Shown: piece by piece, positions 1 to 7,158 of the stretch
Position numbering within the stretch: position 1 is the stretch's first letter
Layout of the letters: every line of letters begins with the position of its first letter
NCBI GenBank assembly: GCA_022778715.1
Contig: JALFRW010000019.1
Coordinates: 1-64,000, forward strand
Length of the DNA stretch: 64,000 nt
DNA from: Ezakiella sp.
GTDB taxonomy: Bacteria > Bacillota > Clostridia > Tissierellales > Peptoniphilaceae
Direction: 5' to 3'
Position numbers and translations under genes: made by a program
The notes under the pieces: model-generated
Seen by the model: the letters and a program-made list of their open reading frames with translations, nothing else
Database searches by the model: none
Told to the model about the DNA's origin: nothing

Positions 1-1208
1 TAATTCACATTGTGAAGGAACATATTCATACGTGCCAAGTTAAAGTTGGTCATATTTATTTCCTGTCCAAAAAATCCTTCATCAATGATATGTTCATCAA
101 ATTGCTTTTTCATCTGCAACAGTAAACTTCCACTTCCACAACAAGGGTCTAAAACCTTATCTGTTGGTTGTATATCAAGCAATTCACAGAACAAATCTGT
201 TATATGTCTCGGTGTTAAGATAATACCTAAACTCTGTCCATCTCCTCCAGAATAAGACATAAATTCACCATAAAATCTGCCTATATAATCTTCTGTAGAT
301 GAACTATATTTTATATTTGTGAAGATACTGTTATATAGAACCTCTGTAAAATATCTGAGTGGTGTTTTCCCAAGATTGGAATTTTTTTCATTAATTTTGT
401 TGTTATCTTTTATGATATTAAATTGGTTAAGAAGCTTGTCTCTTTTAACTTCAGGGCTAACATTTGCTCTTTTTAAGTTATCTTCTATTGCCTTATATAT
501 TTTTGAACCATCCGTTCTTATTTTATCGCCAATCAAATCAGAGATATCAAAGTTTTTATGTTCAATTTCTGATAATGCAAGTAAAATCCCAGAAACAATC
601 AACGGTTTGTTTTTATCTTCTAAGTTTCCGTAATTTCTCAAATCTTCATGAAGAGAACGAGCAACTTTTAATAATTCTTCTGTCTTTAATTCATCATTGG
701 TTTTGACTTCTAATATTTCTCTTTCGTAATATTCATTGATATTATCGGCACTGAAAGATATAAACGTTTCAACATCATCAAGTTCCTTATATCCACCTCT
801 TTCATCAACAAACAAAGGTGAAATTCTATGGTTTTTCTCATTACCACTTACACCAATTGCGATTATTTTTTTATAAGTTGTATTTTTTGCTAAATGCTTT
901 CCATAGAATAAAGCTCCATTCACAGCATAATCTGTAACAGACTTAACATCTTCAGCAATTAAATCATTCTCATCTCTATTGAGATGTTTATTCAAGCTTG
1001 CTTTATCTTCTATTACAAAAAGAAAATCATTTATTACGCCAACATATTCTGGAAAACCCACATTCCCTGTCCCTTTCTTGGATGCAGTTGCCAATGCTTC
1101 ATCTATTTCTCTTATATTACTTCCCTGAGCAGAAAAATCATTTTGCACGCCAATTTCTTTAAGCATGTCATACACCCAAAGATCTGTCATTATTTCTTTC
1201 TTAGCCAT
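1..1208 (-). CDS. Type IIG-like restriction-modification enzyme (N6-adenine methylase with N-terminal nuclease), 3' end outside window
   Basis: Reading leftwards from ATG 1208 gives 402 codons with no stop, so the C-terminus lies beyond position 1. The N-terminal part holds a PD-(D/E)xK-like nuclease pattern (Pro53-Glu54, then Glu67-Asp68-Lys69 in VIEDKAS). Around residues 353-362 is LDPCCGSGSLLL, which is motif I (S-adenosylmethionine site) of gamma-class N6-adenine methyltransferases, preceded by a GIILTPRHI stretch typical of HsdM-type enzymes. A nuclease and methylase on one chain indicates a type IIG/BcgI-like enzyme; a type I HsdM relative with an accessory domain is the alternative. 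It starts inside the end of the regulator gene (8-nt overlap), so the two are translationally coupled. The NPPY motif and specificity domain would lie outside the window. Confidence 0.75.
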   Translation of the reverse strand, partial: MAKKEIMTDLWVYDMLKEIGVQNDFSAQGSNIREIDEALATASKKGTGNVGFPEYVGVINDFLFVIEDKASLNKHLNRDENDLIAEDVKSVTDYAVNGALFYGKHLAKNTTYKKIIAIGVSGNEKNHRISPLFVDERGGYKELDDVETFISFSADNINEYYEREILEVKTNDELKTEELLKVARSLHEDLRNYGNLEDKNKPLIVSGILLALSEIEHKNFDISDLIGDKIRTDGSKIYKAIEDNLKRANVSPEVKRDKLLNQFNIIKDNNKINEKNSNLGKTPLRYFTEVLYNSIFTNIKYSSSTEDYIGRFYGEFMSYSGGDGQSLGIILTPRHITDLFCELLDIQPTDKVLDPCCGSGSLLLQMKKQFDEHIIDEGFFGQEINMTNFNLARMNMFLHNVN

Positions 1209-1626
1209 TATTTGCTTCCTCCATGTTATCAATATTCTCTTTTGCAAAAGCTTCCAATAAGGTATTAAGCTTTTTTGTTTGAGTTCTTGTTAATCTGCAT
1301 TTATTTTTTCTAATAGAATCAAAAATTTCATTATTCATTAACATAAATTCGCATATATCAGGTGGCGGTGTCCCTCGAATTCTTGAATACAAATAATCCA
1401 TTTTCTCTCTATCTTTAGAATTTGGATTAAGCTCAATCATGATTTTTTTGTATATTTCAAAACTCGGAGCATTTATCCCATCTTCAATATATTTAAGGTT
1501 AGAGTTTGGCAAATCTATAGCTTTAGCAAGTCCACGCTGACTTTCTCCTTTTGCTATGCGATTAAATTTTATTAACTGTCCAAGCTCTTCTTTCAGCTTT
1601 TTTTTATTATATATATCTTGATTCAA
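1201..1626 (-). CDS. XRE-type controller (C-protein-like) regulator of the restriction-modification unit
   Basis: A 141-residue DNA-binding protein whose first 65 residues form a Cro/CI-type helix-turn-helix (LGQLIKFNRIAKGESQRGLA, then a recognition helix near SNLKYIED). I chose TTG 1626 because a GGAGGAG Shine-Dalgarno sits five bases upstream; the longer open frame from ATG 1698 would start inside the -35 element. It overlaps the methylase/nuclease start by 8 nt. Controller proteins of type II systems delay restriction until methylation is established and bind palindromic operators in their own promoter. The palindrome at 1651-1671 fits this. The role as controller is inferred from layout. 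Confidence 0.72.
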   Translation of the reverse strand: MNQDIYNKKKLKEELGQLIKFNRIAKGESQRGLAKAIDLPNSNLKYIEDGINAPSFEIYKKIMIELNPNSKDREKMDYLYSRIRGTPPPDICEFMLMNNEIFDSIRKNKCRLTRTQTKKLNTLLEAFAKENIDNMEEANNG

Positions 1627-1650
1627 AACGCTCCTCCTTTCTTTTGTTCT

Positions 1651-1671
1651 ATGTTCTATAACATAGAACAT
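1651..1671. promoter_or_regulatory. Palindromic operator over the regulator promoter
   Basis: Perfect inverted repeat with 9-bp arms, ATGTTCTAT and ATAGAACAT, separated by AAC; an extra TGTTCTA copy at 1645-1651 makes a partial direct repeat. It overlaps the end of the -10 box and the expected transcription start of the regulator gene, the position expected for autorepression. Binding by the adjacent XRE protein is inference. Confidence 0.65.
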
Positions 1672-1698
1672 TATATCATATTCACCAATATTTTTCAT
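1670..1698 (-). promoter_or_regulatory. Promoter of the regulator/restriction operon
   Basis: On the minus strand, ATGAAA at 1698-1693 (4 of 6 matches to TTGACA), a 17-bp spacer, then a perfect TATAAT at 1675-1670. The start would fall inside the palindrome at 1651-1671, leaving a leader of about 35 nt with the GGAGGAG site before TTG 1626. Confidence 0.6.
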
Positions 1699-1758
1699 CC
1701 CTAAAATTAAAGACCTGATGACATAATTTCCAGCATCAGTTCTCCCAACCTTAATATA

Positions 1759-2112
1759 TTATTTATTTAATTCCCTTGTTCTCTTCAGTAATAGTGAATG
1801 TATATCCCACTGTTCTTTTGCTATTTTTGCAATATCATTCTTTATTTCGTTAATATCTGTTTTATAAATTACACCTGTTTTATTTACCCGCCTTGCAATT
1901 TGATTTATGTTATTATTTGCAATCCCCAAAGAACTTTGTAGCTTTATAAACAGTTCTAAATCTACAATGTAAATCTCTTTTTTCATAACACACTTCCTGA
2001 TAAAATGGCTCATCGTTCTGCATCGTGCCATCTTCATTTTTGTTTCAAAAAGTTCCTTTTCTTCCTCATTCAAATATATTTTAAGCTGGTTATTTCTACT
2101 TCTATTTTCCAT
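1759..2112 (-). CDS. mobC: MobC-like relaxosome protein
   Basis: A 117-residue basic protein starting ENRSRNNQLKIYLNEEE. Residues 1-45 look like a ribbon-helix-helix DNA-binding domain, and the C-terminal half contains the MobC-family core (LGIANNNINQIARRVN). Proteins of this family bind next to oriT and help the relaxase nick DNA. ATG 2112 is preferred over ATG 2127 because a GGAG lies nine bases upstream and family members start this way; nothing resembling a Shine-Dalgarno precedes 2127. The gene lies just downstream of an oriT-like palindrome. No relaxase is seen in the window; it may have been lost or lie to the left. Confidence 0.75.
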   Translation of the reverse strand: MENRSRNNQLKIYLNEEEKELFETKMKMARCRTMSHFIRKCVMKKEIYIVDLELFIKLQSSLGIANNNINQIARRVNKTGVIYKTDINEIKNDIAKIAKEQWDIHSLLLKRTRELNK

Positions 2113-2129
2113 ACTTTTAATCTCCATTC

Positions 2130-2366
2130 TTATATATTCTTGGGTTTTAGGGCTTGCCCTAACAAGTTAGAAATTGATATAAATACAGCGATTGTAAAAT
2201 CCGAATTTATCAATTTTTGCGTAGATGAGTACTCATCTACTGTGCTTGCTATTAAAGTTAATGTTACATTCCATTTATCAAGCTTTTTCATACTCTTAAC
2301 TATCACAGAAATACTCCGTGATTCATTTCCGTAAATTCTATAAAAGTTAAAAATTGTCGCTACCAC
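2130..2366 (-). CDS. Small hypothetical protein between vapE remnant and mobC
   Basis: An open frame of 78 codons with GTG at 2366; an internal ATG at codon 26 is an alternative start. I recognise no family. The ribosome binding site is weak (GAGG three bases upstream) and the frame covers the oriT-like palindrome at 2147-2170, so part of it may be non-coding. Kept because it fills the gap in a run of same-strand genes. Confidence 0.3.
   Translation of the reverse strand: MVATIFNFYRIYGNESRSISVIVKSMKKLDKWNVTLTLIASTVDEYSSTQKLINSDFTIAVFISISNLLGQALKPKNI
2147..2170. other. Candidate origin of transfer (oriT) palindromes upstream of mobC
   Basis: Two overlapping inverted repeats: TTAGGGC/GCCCTAA around TT (2147-2162) and CTAAC/GTTAG around AA (2159-2170). 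They lie just upstream of the mobC start, the usual place for oriT in small mobilizable elements. The nick site cannot be assigned from sequence alone. Confidence 0.4.
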
Positions 2367-2408
2367 TACCTCACTACCTTATCTTACGGGTAGCAAAGTA
2401 GCGGTAGC
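2359..2408. repeat. Stem-loop of GTAGCGG-type repeats after the vapE remnant
   Basis: GCTACCACTAC at 2359-2369 pairs with GTAGCGGTAGC at 2398-2408 (one mismatch), and further CTACC/GGTAG copies lie in the loop. Such clustered repeats beside a primase gene could be part of an origin or a relic of low-complexity coding; I cannot tell which. Confidence 0.4.
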
Positions 2409-2425
2409 GGACTTTTTCAAAACTA

Positions 2426-3442
2426 TTAGAATGGTATGTCTTCTGAATTAACCTTAACAAACTCTGTATTAATACTTCGTTTATAAAACTTCTTACTGAC
2501 TCGAACCACTCCGTCAATTCTTACCTTCTTACTTTTGACAGACGGTTCCAGTTTCCATTCATCCGCCATTTCGTTTGCCATCAATTCCGAAAATACTTTT
2601 TCATTCGTTTCAGGATACCTGCTTGTAAATTCGGCAGAACATAGTAAATCTGGAGTATCTGATTTTGTAGATTTCCATTCCATGAAGTCCAAGAAATTTT
2701 GCACATGTCTATTCTCACTCTTATGAGTTTGAATAACATAATCTAAATCCGTTCTTAACTCTTTAGGTAAATAGAAGTCATGAAGTTTGTTTTCATAAAG
2801 ATATACCGCTTCTGCGATAGCTCACTCAAAATCATGTTGAACAATATTGCGATGTTCTCCTCTTGTGATAGTTTCCAGTATAGGAAAGTTTTCTACATCA
2901 TACATGATTGGTAATTCAATATTTTCGCTATTCACTTTCACAGGTAGATACCGTCTTTCACCGGAAAAATCTCCTAAAAATGTTGCATCATTTGTAGTAG
3001 CAATCAAGATACAAGTTCTCTTTACATCAGCAGAAAACCGTTCGTATGGAAGCCTTATGGTACTTGTCCTTGCAGATATAAACAGTTTAGCTTCATCAGC
3101 ACTTTTCGCATTCCTAAGAGCTACAAATTCTTCCAATTCCACTACAACTTTTCCAACAAGATTATTTACCGCATCCTTACCTTTGATATTGTTTAAGGAA
3201 CAGTACCATTCAGGAAGTAATGCAAGTTTCTCTATAAAAGAGGTTTTCCCCACACCTTGAATTCCCGTAAGAACCATAAGCTCGTCAAATTTACATCCGG
3301 GATTAAAAACTCTTTTTACCATGCAGACTAACATATGTTCCATAATCCAAGCATTTAATTTTGTATCTTCCGCTCCATGATATTTTGGTAGCAACTTAGG
3401 AATATATCTCTCGACATCATACAGAAGCGACTTCAAATACAT
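2426..3442 (-). pseudogene. Virulence-associated protein E (phage/plasmid primase-helicase), truncated and interrupted
   Basis: Encodes the helicase half of a VapE/D5-like protein: GAEDTKLNAWIMEHMLVC, a Walker A loop GIQGVGKTSF, a Walker B-like VVVELEEF, and a sensor region CILIATTND followed by GERRYLPV. An in-frame TGA at 2824-2822 interrupts it; reading through gives AEAVYLYENKLHDFYLPKEL, the normal continuation, ending at 2426. The N-terminal primase part is missing: upstream the sequence switches into an integrase near 3440-3475, which shows a deletion. Such proteins start replication of satellite phages and mobilizable islands. With two lesions it is unlikely to work. Confidence 0.82.
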
Positions 3443-4172
3443 AGCAGGAAGATTTACTGCCTATTCTTTGCAGGGATTCATCAATTTTTATGGTTTCTGT
3501 CTTAAAATCAAATTTCTCTTTAGTAAGAGCAAGAAGCTCTCCCATACGAAGTCCACACCAGTATAGAATTTCAAAAGCATAATATGAATGAGGTTTATCT
3601 TTAACCGCCTTAATAAAAGCTTCATACTCTTCCTGTGTCCAAAAGAGCATTTCGTCTGCTTATTTTTCTCCCGTAGAACCAACATCACGAGCAACGTTAG
3701 TTTTTAAATTGTAATACCTACAGGCATGATTTAAGATGCTAGATAACTGGGCATGAATAGTTCTCAAATAAGTAGGAGAGTAGTTCTTCCCATTCTTATC
3801 CTTAATCTTCATAAGCTCATTTTGCCATTGAATGATGGTTATATTATTAATCTCATTAAGCATTAAATCACCAATATAGGGAATTATTTTTTGATTTACA
3901 ATTGCTTCTTTTGTCCTCCAAGTATTTTCTCTTATTCTTGGTTTTCTATCTCTCTTGTAAAGTTCAAAAAACTCCCTAAAGCTCATCTCAATTGATTCAG
4001 AATGTTGATTTAAGAATTCTTGTTCCCATTTTAATGCTTCTTTTTTTGTTAAAAATCCGCGTTTTTTCTTAGTTAATTTTTCTCCTTTCCAGTTGGTGTA
4101 ATTAAATTTACAAAACCAAGTCTTGTTCTCGCTTTCATCTCTAAATGCTGGCACTTTAAACCTCTTTTGCAT
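3417..4172 (-). pseudogene. int: Tyrosine recombinase/integrase, interrupted and 3'-truncated
   Basis: From ATG 4172 the frame encodes an AP2-like arm-binding N-terminus (residues 1-55), a SAM-like core-binding domain (about 60-165) and ends at TAA 3662-3660. Reading through this stop in the same frame gives ADEMLFWTQEEYEAFIKAVK, the expected start of the catalytic domain, with the first catalytic arginine in GLRMGELLAL. The frame then runs into vapE sequence near 3440-3475, so the HxxR and tyrosine motifs are absent. It overlaps the excisionase-like gene by 17 nt, the usual xis-int layout. A nonsense codon plus loss of the catalytic tyrosine means no recombinase activity. Confidence 0.85.
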
Positions 4173-4350
4173 TTGTTGGTTTATAGCAATACTTTTCCAT
4201 AAAGTATTCTCTATTTACCTTTCCTCTTTGCACACGATAACCTAATTTAAGTAGATCTTGATTCATATCGTTTATTATTTGATATGCTGTTGTCCTACTT
4301 ACATCAAGAAATTCTTGTACATCTTTTGCATTCATAAAAATACCTTTCAT
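4156..4350 (-). CDS. xis: Excisionase-like helix-turn-helix protein
   Basis: A 64-residue protein with a MerR/excisionase-type helix-turn-helix (MNAKDVQEFLDVSRTTAYQI) followed by a basic tail. An AAGGAGG site five bases before ATG 4350 supports this start, although the family core begins at the second methionine (residue 6). It overlaps the integrase start. Such small proteins direct excision and can repress the integrase. With the integrase broken it has no obvious partner here. Confidence 0.72.
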   Translation of the reverse strand: MKGIFMNAKDVQEFLDVSRTTAYQIINDMNQDLLKLGYRVQRGKVNREYFMEKYCYKPTNAKEV

Positions 4351-4426
4351 AATGTCCTCCTTTTATAGTTTGTAAGGTTCTACATCCTCAAAAAAGGCGA
4401 GCATTAATTTGTATGTCTTACATTAT

Positions 4427-4444
4427 CCGTTCATTATCGAACGG
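4427..4444. promoter_or_regulatory. Inverted repeat in the divergent xis/repressor control region
   Basis: CCGTTC and GAACGG arms with a 6-nt spacer, upstream of the xis start. The divergent region 4351-4612 also holds TGTTCTGT at 4472-4479 and its inverse ACAGAACA at 4536-4543, flanking the repressor promoter. These look like operators of the lysogeny-type switch. No gene is seen in this 262-bp interval. Confidence 0.4.
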
Positions 4445-4549
4445 CATGTATATATAACAATAGTTCACATTTGTTCTGTCAAGTTTTTTCTGTTTATTTT
4501 TTTCTAAAATATTCAGATGCTTGCAGATATTTGTAACAGAACAGTTTTG

Positions 4550-4578
4550 TTGAGCTTTTGTTCGTTTTGTGATAAAAT
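4550..4578 (+). promoter_or_regulatory. Promoter of the XRE repressor
   Basis: TTGAGC at 4550-4555, 17-bp spacer, TAAAAT at 4573-4578, followed by a GGAGG ribosome binding site at 4601 and TTG 4613. Confidence 0.5.
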
Positions 4579-4612
4579 ATTTATAGTTATTGAGAAATAA
4601 GGAGGAATTAGT

Positions 4613-5043
4613 TTGATTTCTGGAGAAAAATTAAAAAGTTAAGACTTATGCGAAACTTAACTCAAAAAGAACTTGCCATTAAGTCTGGTTTGACAGATGC
4701 TGCTATAAGAAATTATGAGCTTGGGAATAGATCTCCAAGTAAAGAACAATTACAAAAAATATCTGAAGCACTTGATTGTGATATATCAGCATTAATCAAT
4801 CATGAACCTAATTCTATTTTTGAAATAATGCATATAATTTTTGATTATGAAAAAGACATGAAGTTTAGACCGTTGGCAGATGATGGAGAAATTACTGGAC
4901 TTTTATCAAATGATGTAGACTTCAATAATTTTCTTATAGAATGGAATGAGATGAGAAAAAAGCATTACAACGATGAGATAACAGATGAAGAATTTGAAGA
5001 TTGGAAATTATCTTATCCCAAAAAATCAAAATTTTTAAAGTAG
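4613..5043 (+). pseudogene. XRE-family element repressor with N-terminal frameshift
   Basis: Residues encoded from about 4648 form a Cro/CI helix-turn-helix (LTQKELAIKSGLTDAAIRNY) with a C-terminal region rich in acidic and aromatic residues. The normal start is TTG 4613, right after AAGGAGG, giving MISGEKLK before a stop; adding one A in the run near 4632-4636 would restore LKKLRLMRNLTQKEL. The likely cause is a one-base deletion in an A tract. Internal initiation at ATG 4648 could still make a protein lacking helix 1, but no ribosome binding site precedes it. It faces away from xis, as expected of an immunity repressor. Confidence 0.65.
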
Positions 5044-5051
5044 AGTTAATT

Positions 5052-5339
5052 ATGTTAAATACTAGTGGATTATTATTTACACTCAATTCTAATGGATCAG
5101 CCGAGATTGGGTATGAGGATTATGATGTAGAAATCTTTGATGGAGCTGACTATGAAGTTATGTATTATTTAGACAAAAATAATTTTAAATTATTGCTTGA
5201 TGCTCTCGGCATATCTAAAAAAGATAATATTGAAAAATATTTAATTAATGAGTTTGATAAAAATTTCGACTCCAATAAATTTGAAGATTTCTGTAACGAA
5301 AAACATATAGAATTTAAAAGGAATATTCATATTGGATAA
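5052..5339 (+). CDS. Hypothetical acidic protein paired with the repressor
   Basis: A 95-residue protein starting at ATG 5052, eight bases after the repressor stop. It is rich in Asp, Glu and Tyr (EIFDGADYEVMYYLDKNNFK) with no membrane segment or signal. I recognise no family. Its tight spacing behind an XRE repressor, before a shared terminator, suggests an accessory protein of the element (antirepressor or immunity partner), but this rests on context only. Confidence 0.5.
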   Translation: MLNTSGLLFTLNSNGSAEIGYEDYDVEIFDGADYEVMYYLDKNNFKLLLDALGISKKDNIEKYLINEFDKNFDSNKFEDFCNEKHIEFKRNIHIG

Positions 5340-5345
5340 AAATAA

Positions 5346-5378
5346 AGACCGTAGCTTGAAACTACGGTCTAATTTTTT
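5346..5378 (+). terminator. Intrinsic terminator after the repressor operon
   Basis: Perfect 9-bp stem AGACCGTAG (5346-5354) and CTACGGTCT (5362-5370) with a 7-nt loop, followed by a run of six T. Confidence 0.88.
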
Positions 5379-5432
5379 GCCCTCATGTAAACCACTTGGA
5401 ACTATTATTAAGTTTATTCTTTTTAACTTACA

Positions 5433-5450
5433 GTACCATTTGAGTACCAG
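5433..5450. repeat. AGTACCA direct repeats near the guaA 3' end
   Basis: AGTACCA occurs at 5433-5439 and again at 5444-5450 (11-bp period, about one helical turn). Short direct repeats beside an integration site often are arm-type integrase binding sites. The proposal is tentative. Confidence 0.3.
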
Positions 5451-5508
5451 TAGCCATTTTTCATTCTCTATATAGCTTGTAATCAATCCATTTTAGAAAA
5501 TTTTGCGA

Positions 5509-7032
5509 CTATTCCCATTCAATGGTTCCCGGAGGTTTACTTGTTATATCATACACTACTCTGTTTACTTCTGGCACTGCGTTAATTATTCTTCTTTGTG
5601 CTTCGTCCAGAAATTCCCATGTAAATGGGTAGCTTTCAGCTGTCATTGCATCTTTTGTTCTAACGGCTCTTAGTGCACACATGTAAGAATAGGTTCTGCG
5701 GTCACCTTGTACGCCAACCGTTTTGATATCCGGCAGCACTGCGAATGCTTGCCAGATTTCGTTGTACAGATTTTTTTCGTGCAGCATGTCGATATAAATT
5801 TTGTCAACTCGACGAAGGATGTCGAGTTTTTCTTCGGTGATTTCGCCGATGATTCTGATTGCAAGGCCGGGTCCCGGGAATGGGTGACGCATCACCATAT
5901 TTTCAGGAAGTCCCAAAATCTTACCCGCACTTCTAACTTCATCTTTAAAGAGCATTCTTAGCGGTTCTACAAGCTCGAAGTCCACATCTTCCGGGAGTCC
6001 GCCAACGTTGTGGTGGGATTTTATTACGTCGCCTTTTTTGAGTCCGCTTTCAACTACGTCCGGATATATCGTGCCTTGAACCAAGAATTTTGCGTTGGTG
6101 CAATCTTTTTTAGCGTCTTCAAATACGCGGATGAATTCTTCGCCGATGATTTTTCTTTTCTTTTCAGGCTCGGTTACGCCTTTTAGTTTTGATAGAAATC
6201 TATCTTTTGCGTCAACTTTTATGAATTTTACATTGAATTTTTCTTTGAAAACTTTTTCAACTTCTTCGGCTTCGTTCATTCTTAAGAGACCATGGTCCAC
6301 GAAGATGCAGGTGAGCCGCTCGCCAATTGCTTTTGCTACGAGAGCAGCAGCGACTGATGAGTCCACGCCACCTGATAGGCCAAGGATTGCGTATCCGTCA
6401 CCGATTTGGGATTTTATGTCTTCAATTGCCTTGTCGATGAAGTTGTCACTGTTCCAGTCGGGAGTGATGTTTGCAATTTTAAATAAAAAGTTTTTGAAAA
6501 TTTCTTTTTGGTGTTCTGTGTTATTAACTTCCGGGTGGAACTGAGTTGCATAGAATTTTCTATTTTCGTCTGCGATTGCAGCTGTTGCACAATTTTTTGT
6601 GGTTGCAATCGGTTTGAAGCCTTCCGGCAATTTATCAATGTAGTCCATGTGGCTCATCCAAACAACTCCGCTTTCGAGTCCATCGAAAAGAGGAGAGTCT
6701 TTATAGGTTGCAACGGCTTTTCCGTATTCAGCTTCGCTCGGGTCGGCTTTTTGAACAACGCCTCCCAGCATATAGCTCATTAGTTGCGCACCGTAACAAA
6801 TGCCGAGCATCGGGATTTTAAGTGTAAACAGATCTTTGTCCGGATGGATTGCGTCTTGTTCGTAAACGCTGTCGGGTCCACCGGTCAAAATGATGGCACT
6901 TGGATTTTCAGCTTTTATTTCTTCAAGGGTTGCATCGCCGGGTAGAATTTTACTAAACACACCGAGTTCACGCACACGTCTTGCTATCAGTTGACAATAT
7001 TGACCTTTAAAGTCCAGTATTATTACGCTCAT
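5509..7032 (-). CDS. guaA: GMP synthase (glutamine-hydrolysing)
   Basis: Converts XMP to GMP using glutamine and ATP, the last step of guanine nucleotide synthesis. The 507 residues match the family length. The N-terminal class I glutamine amidotransferase domain has the nucleophile Cys79 in [10 protein letters not shown] and the His/Glu pair in [12 protein letters not shown]. The ATP pyrophosphatase domain has the PP-loop [14 protein letters not shown], and the dimerisation domain ends with [12 protein letters not shown] 7032 is chosen because AGGAGG lies six bases upstream; an upstream ATG at 7071 has none. Its 3' end is a frequent integration site for genomic islands, which fits the element next door. 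No clear terminator follows it. Confidence 0.97.
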   Translation of the reverse strand: MSVIILDFKGQYCQLIARRVRELGVFSKILPGDATLEEIKAENPSAIILTGGPDSVYEQDAIHPDKDLFTLKIPMLGICYGAQLMSYMLGGVVQKADPSEAEYGKAVATYKDSPLFDGLESGVVWMSHMDYIDKLPEGFKPIATTKNCATAAIADENRKFYATQFHPEVNNTEHQKEIFKNFLFKIANITPDWNSDNFIDKAIEDIKSQIGDGYAILGLSGGVDSSVAAALVAKAIGERLTCIFVDHGLLRMNEAEEVEKVFKEKFNVKFIKVDAKDRFLSKLKGVTEPEKKRKIIGEEFIRVFEDAKKDCTNAKFLVQGTIYPDVVESGLKKGDVIKSHHNVGGLPEDVDFELVEPLRMLFKDEVRSAGKILGLPENMVMRHPFPGPGLAIRIIGEITEEKLDILRRVDKIYIDMLHEKNLYNEIWQAFAVLPDIKTVGVQGDRRTYSYMCALRAVRTKDAMTAESYPFTWEFLDEAQRRIINAVPEVNRVVYDITSKPPGTIEWE

Positions 7033-7062
7033 TTTACCTCCTAAATTTTTATTCTCAATTAT

Positions 7063-7091
7063 ATTATACATTTATATTTTTATGCAATCAA
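7063..7091 (-). promoter_or_regulatory. guaA promoter
   Basis: On the minus strand, TTGATT at 7091-7086, 17-bp spacer, TATAAT at 7068-7063. The leader is short and I see no purine riboswitch fold. Confidence 0.65.
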
Positions 7092-7158
7092 GCGTTAATT
7101 CTCATGTTTATAGATTTTTTGTTAAAATATGGGTATATATGTGCTGTGGAGGGATATT

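Larger units (their letters stand above)
1..5378. mobile_element. Decayed mobilizable/integrative element next to guaA, with restriction-modification cargo
   Basis: The block carries an excisionase-like gene, a tyrosine integrase, a VapE-type primase/helicase, a MobC-like relaxosome protein with an oriT-like palindrome, an XRE repressor and a restriction-modification unit. This is the gene content of integrated mobilizable elements. Integrase, primase and repressor each carry at least one disabling lesion (in-frame stops at 3660 and 2822, a deletion joining integrase to primase near 3440-3475, a frameshift near 4640), so the element should be immobile alone. It abuts the 3' end of guaA, a known integration hotspot. 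The left boundary lies outside the window; the right boundary is inferred at the terminator or the repeats before guaA. Confidence 0.65.

Noticed and set aside
46-1268. Plus-strand open frames of 69-104 codons in the first 1.3 kb
   Set aside because: They are antisense to the restriction-modification gene, which reads continuously on the minus strand with clear methylase motifs.
4613-4660. Programmed -1 frameshift in the XRE repressor
   Set aside because: The required shift is -1, but no X-XXY-YYZ slippery heptamer is in the zero frame and no stimulatory hairpin follows; a simple base loss in the A tract explains it better.
5241-5486. 81-codon minus-strand frame downstream of guaA
   Set aside because: It overlaps the terminator palindrome and the 95-residue hypothetical gene, has no ribosome binding site, and reads as low-complexity hydrophobic sequence.
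7033-7128. Purine riboswitch before guaA
   Set aside because: The leader is about 30 nt from the predicted start and lacks the conserved loops.
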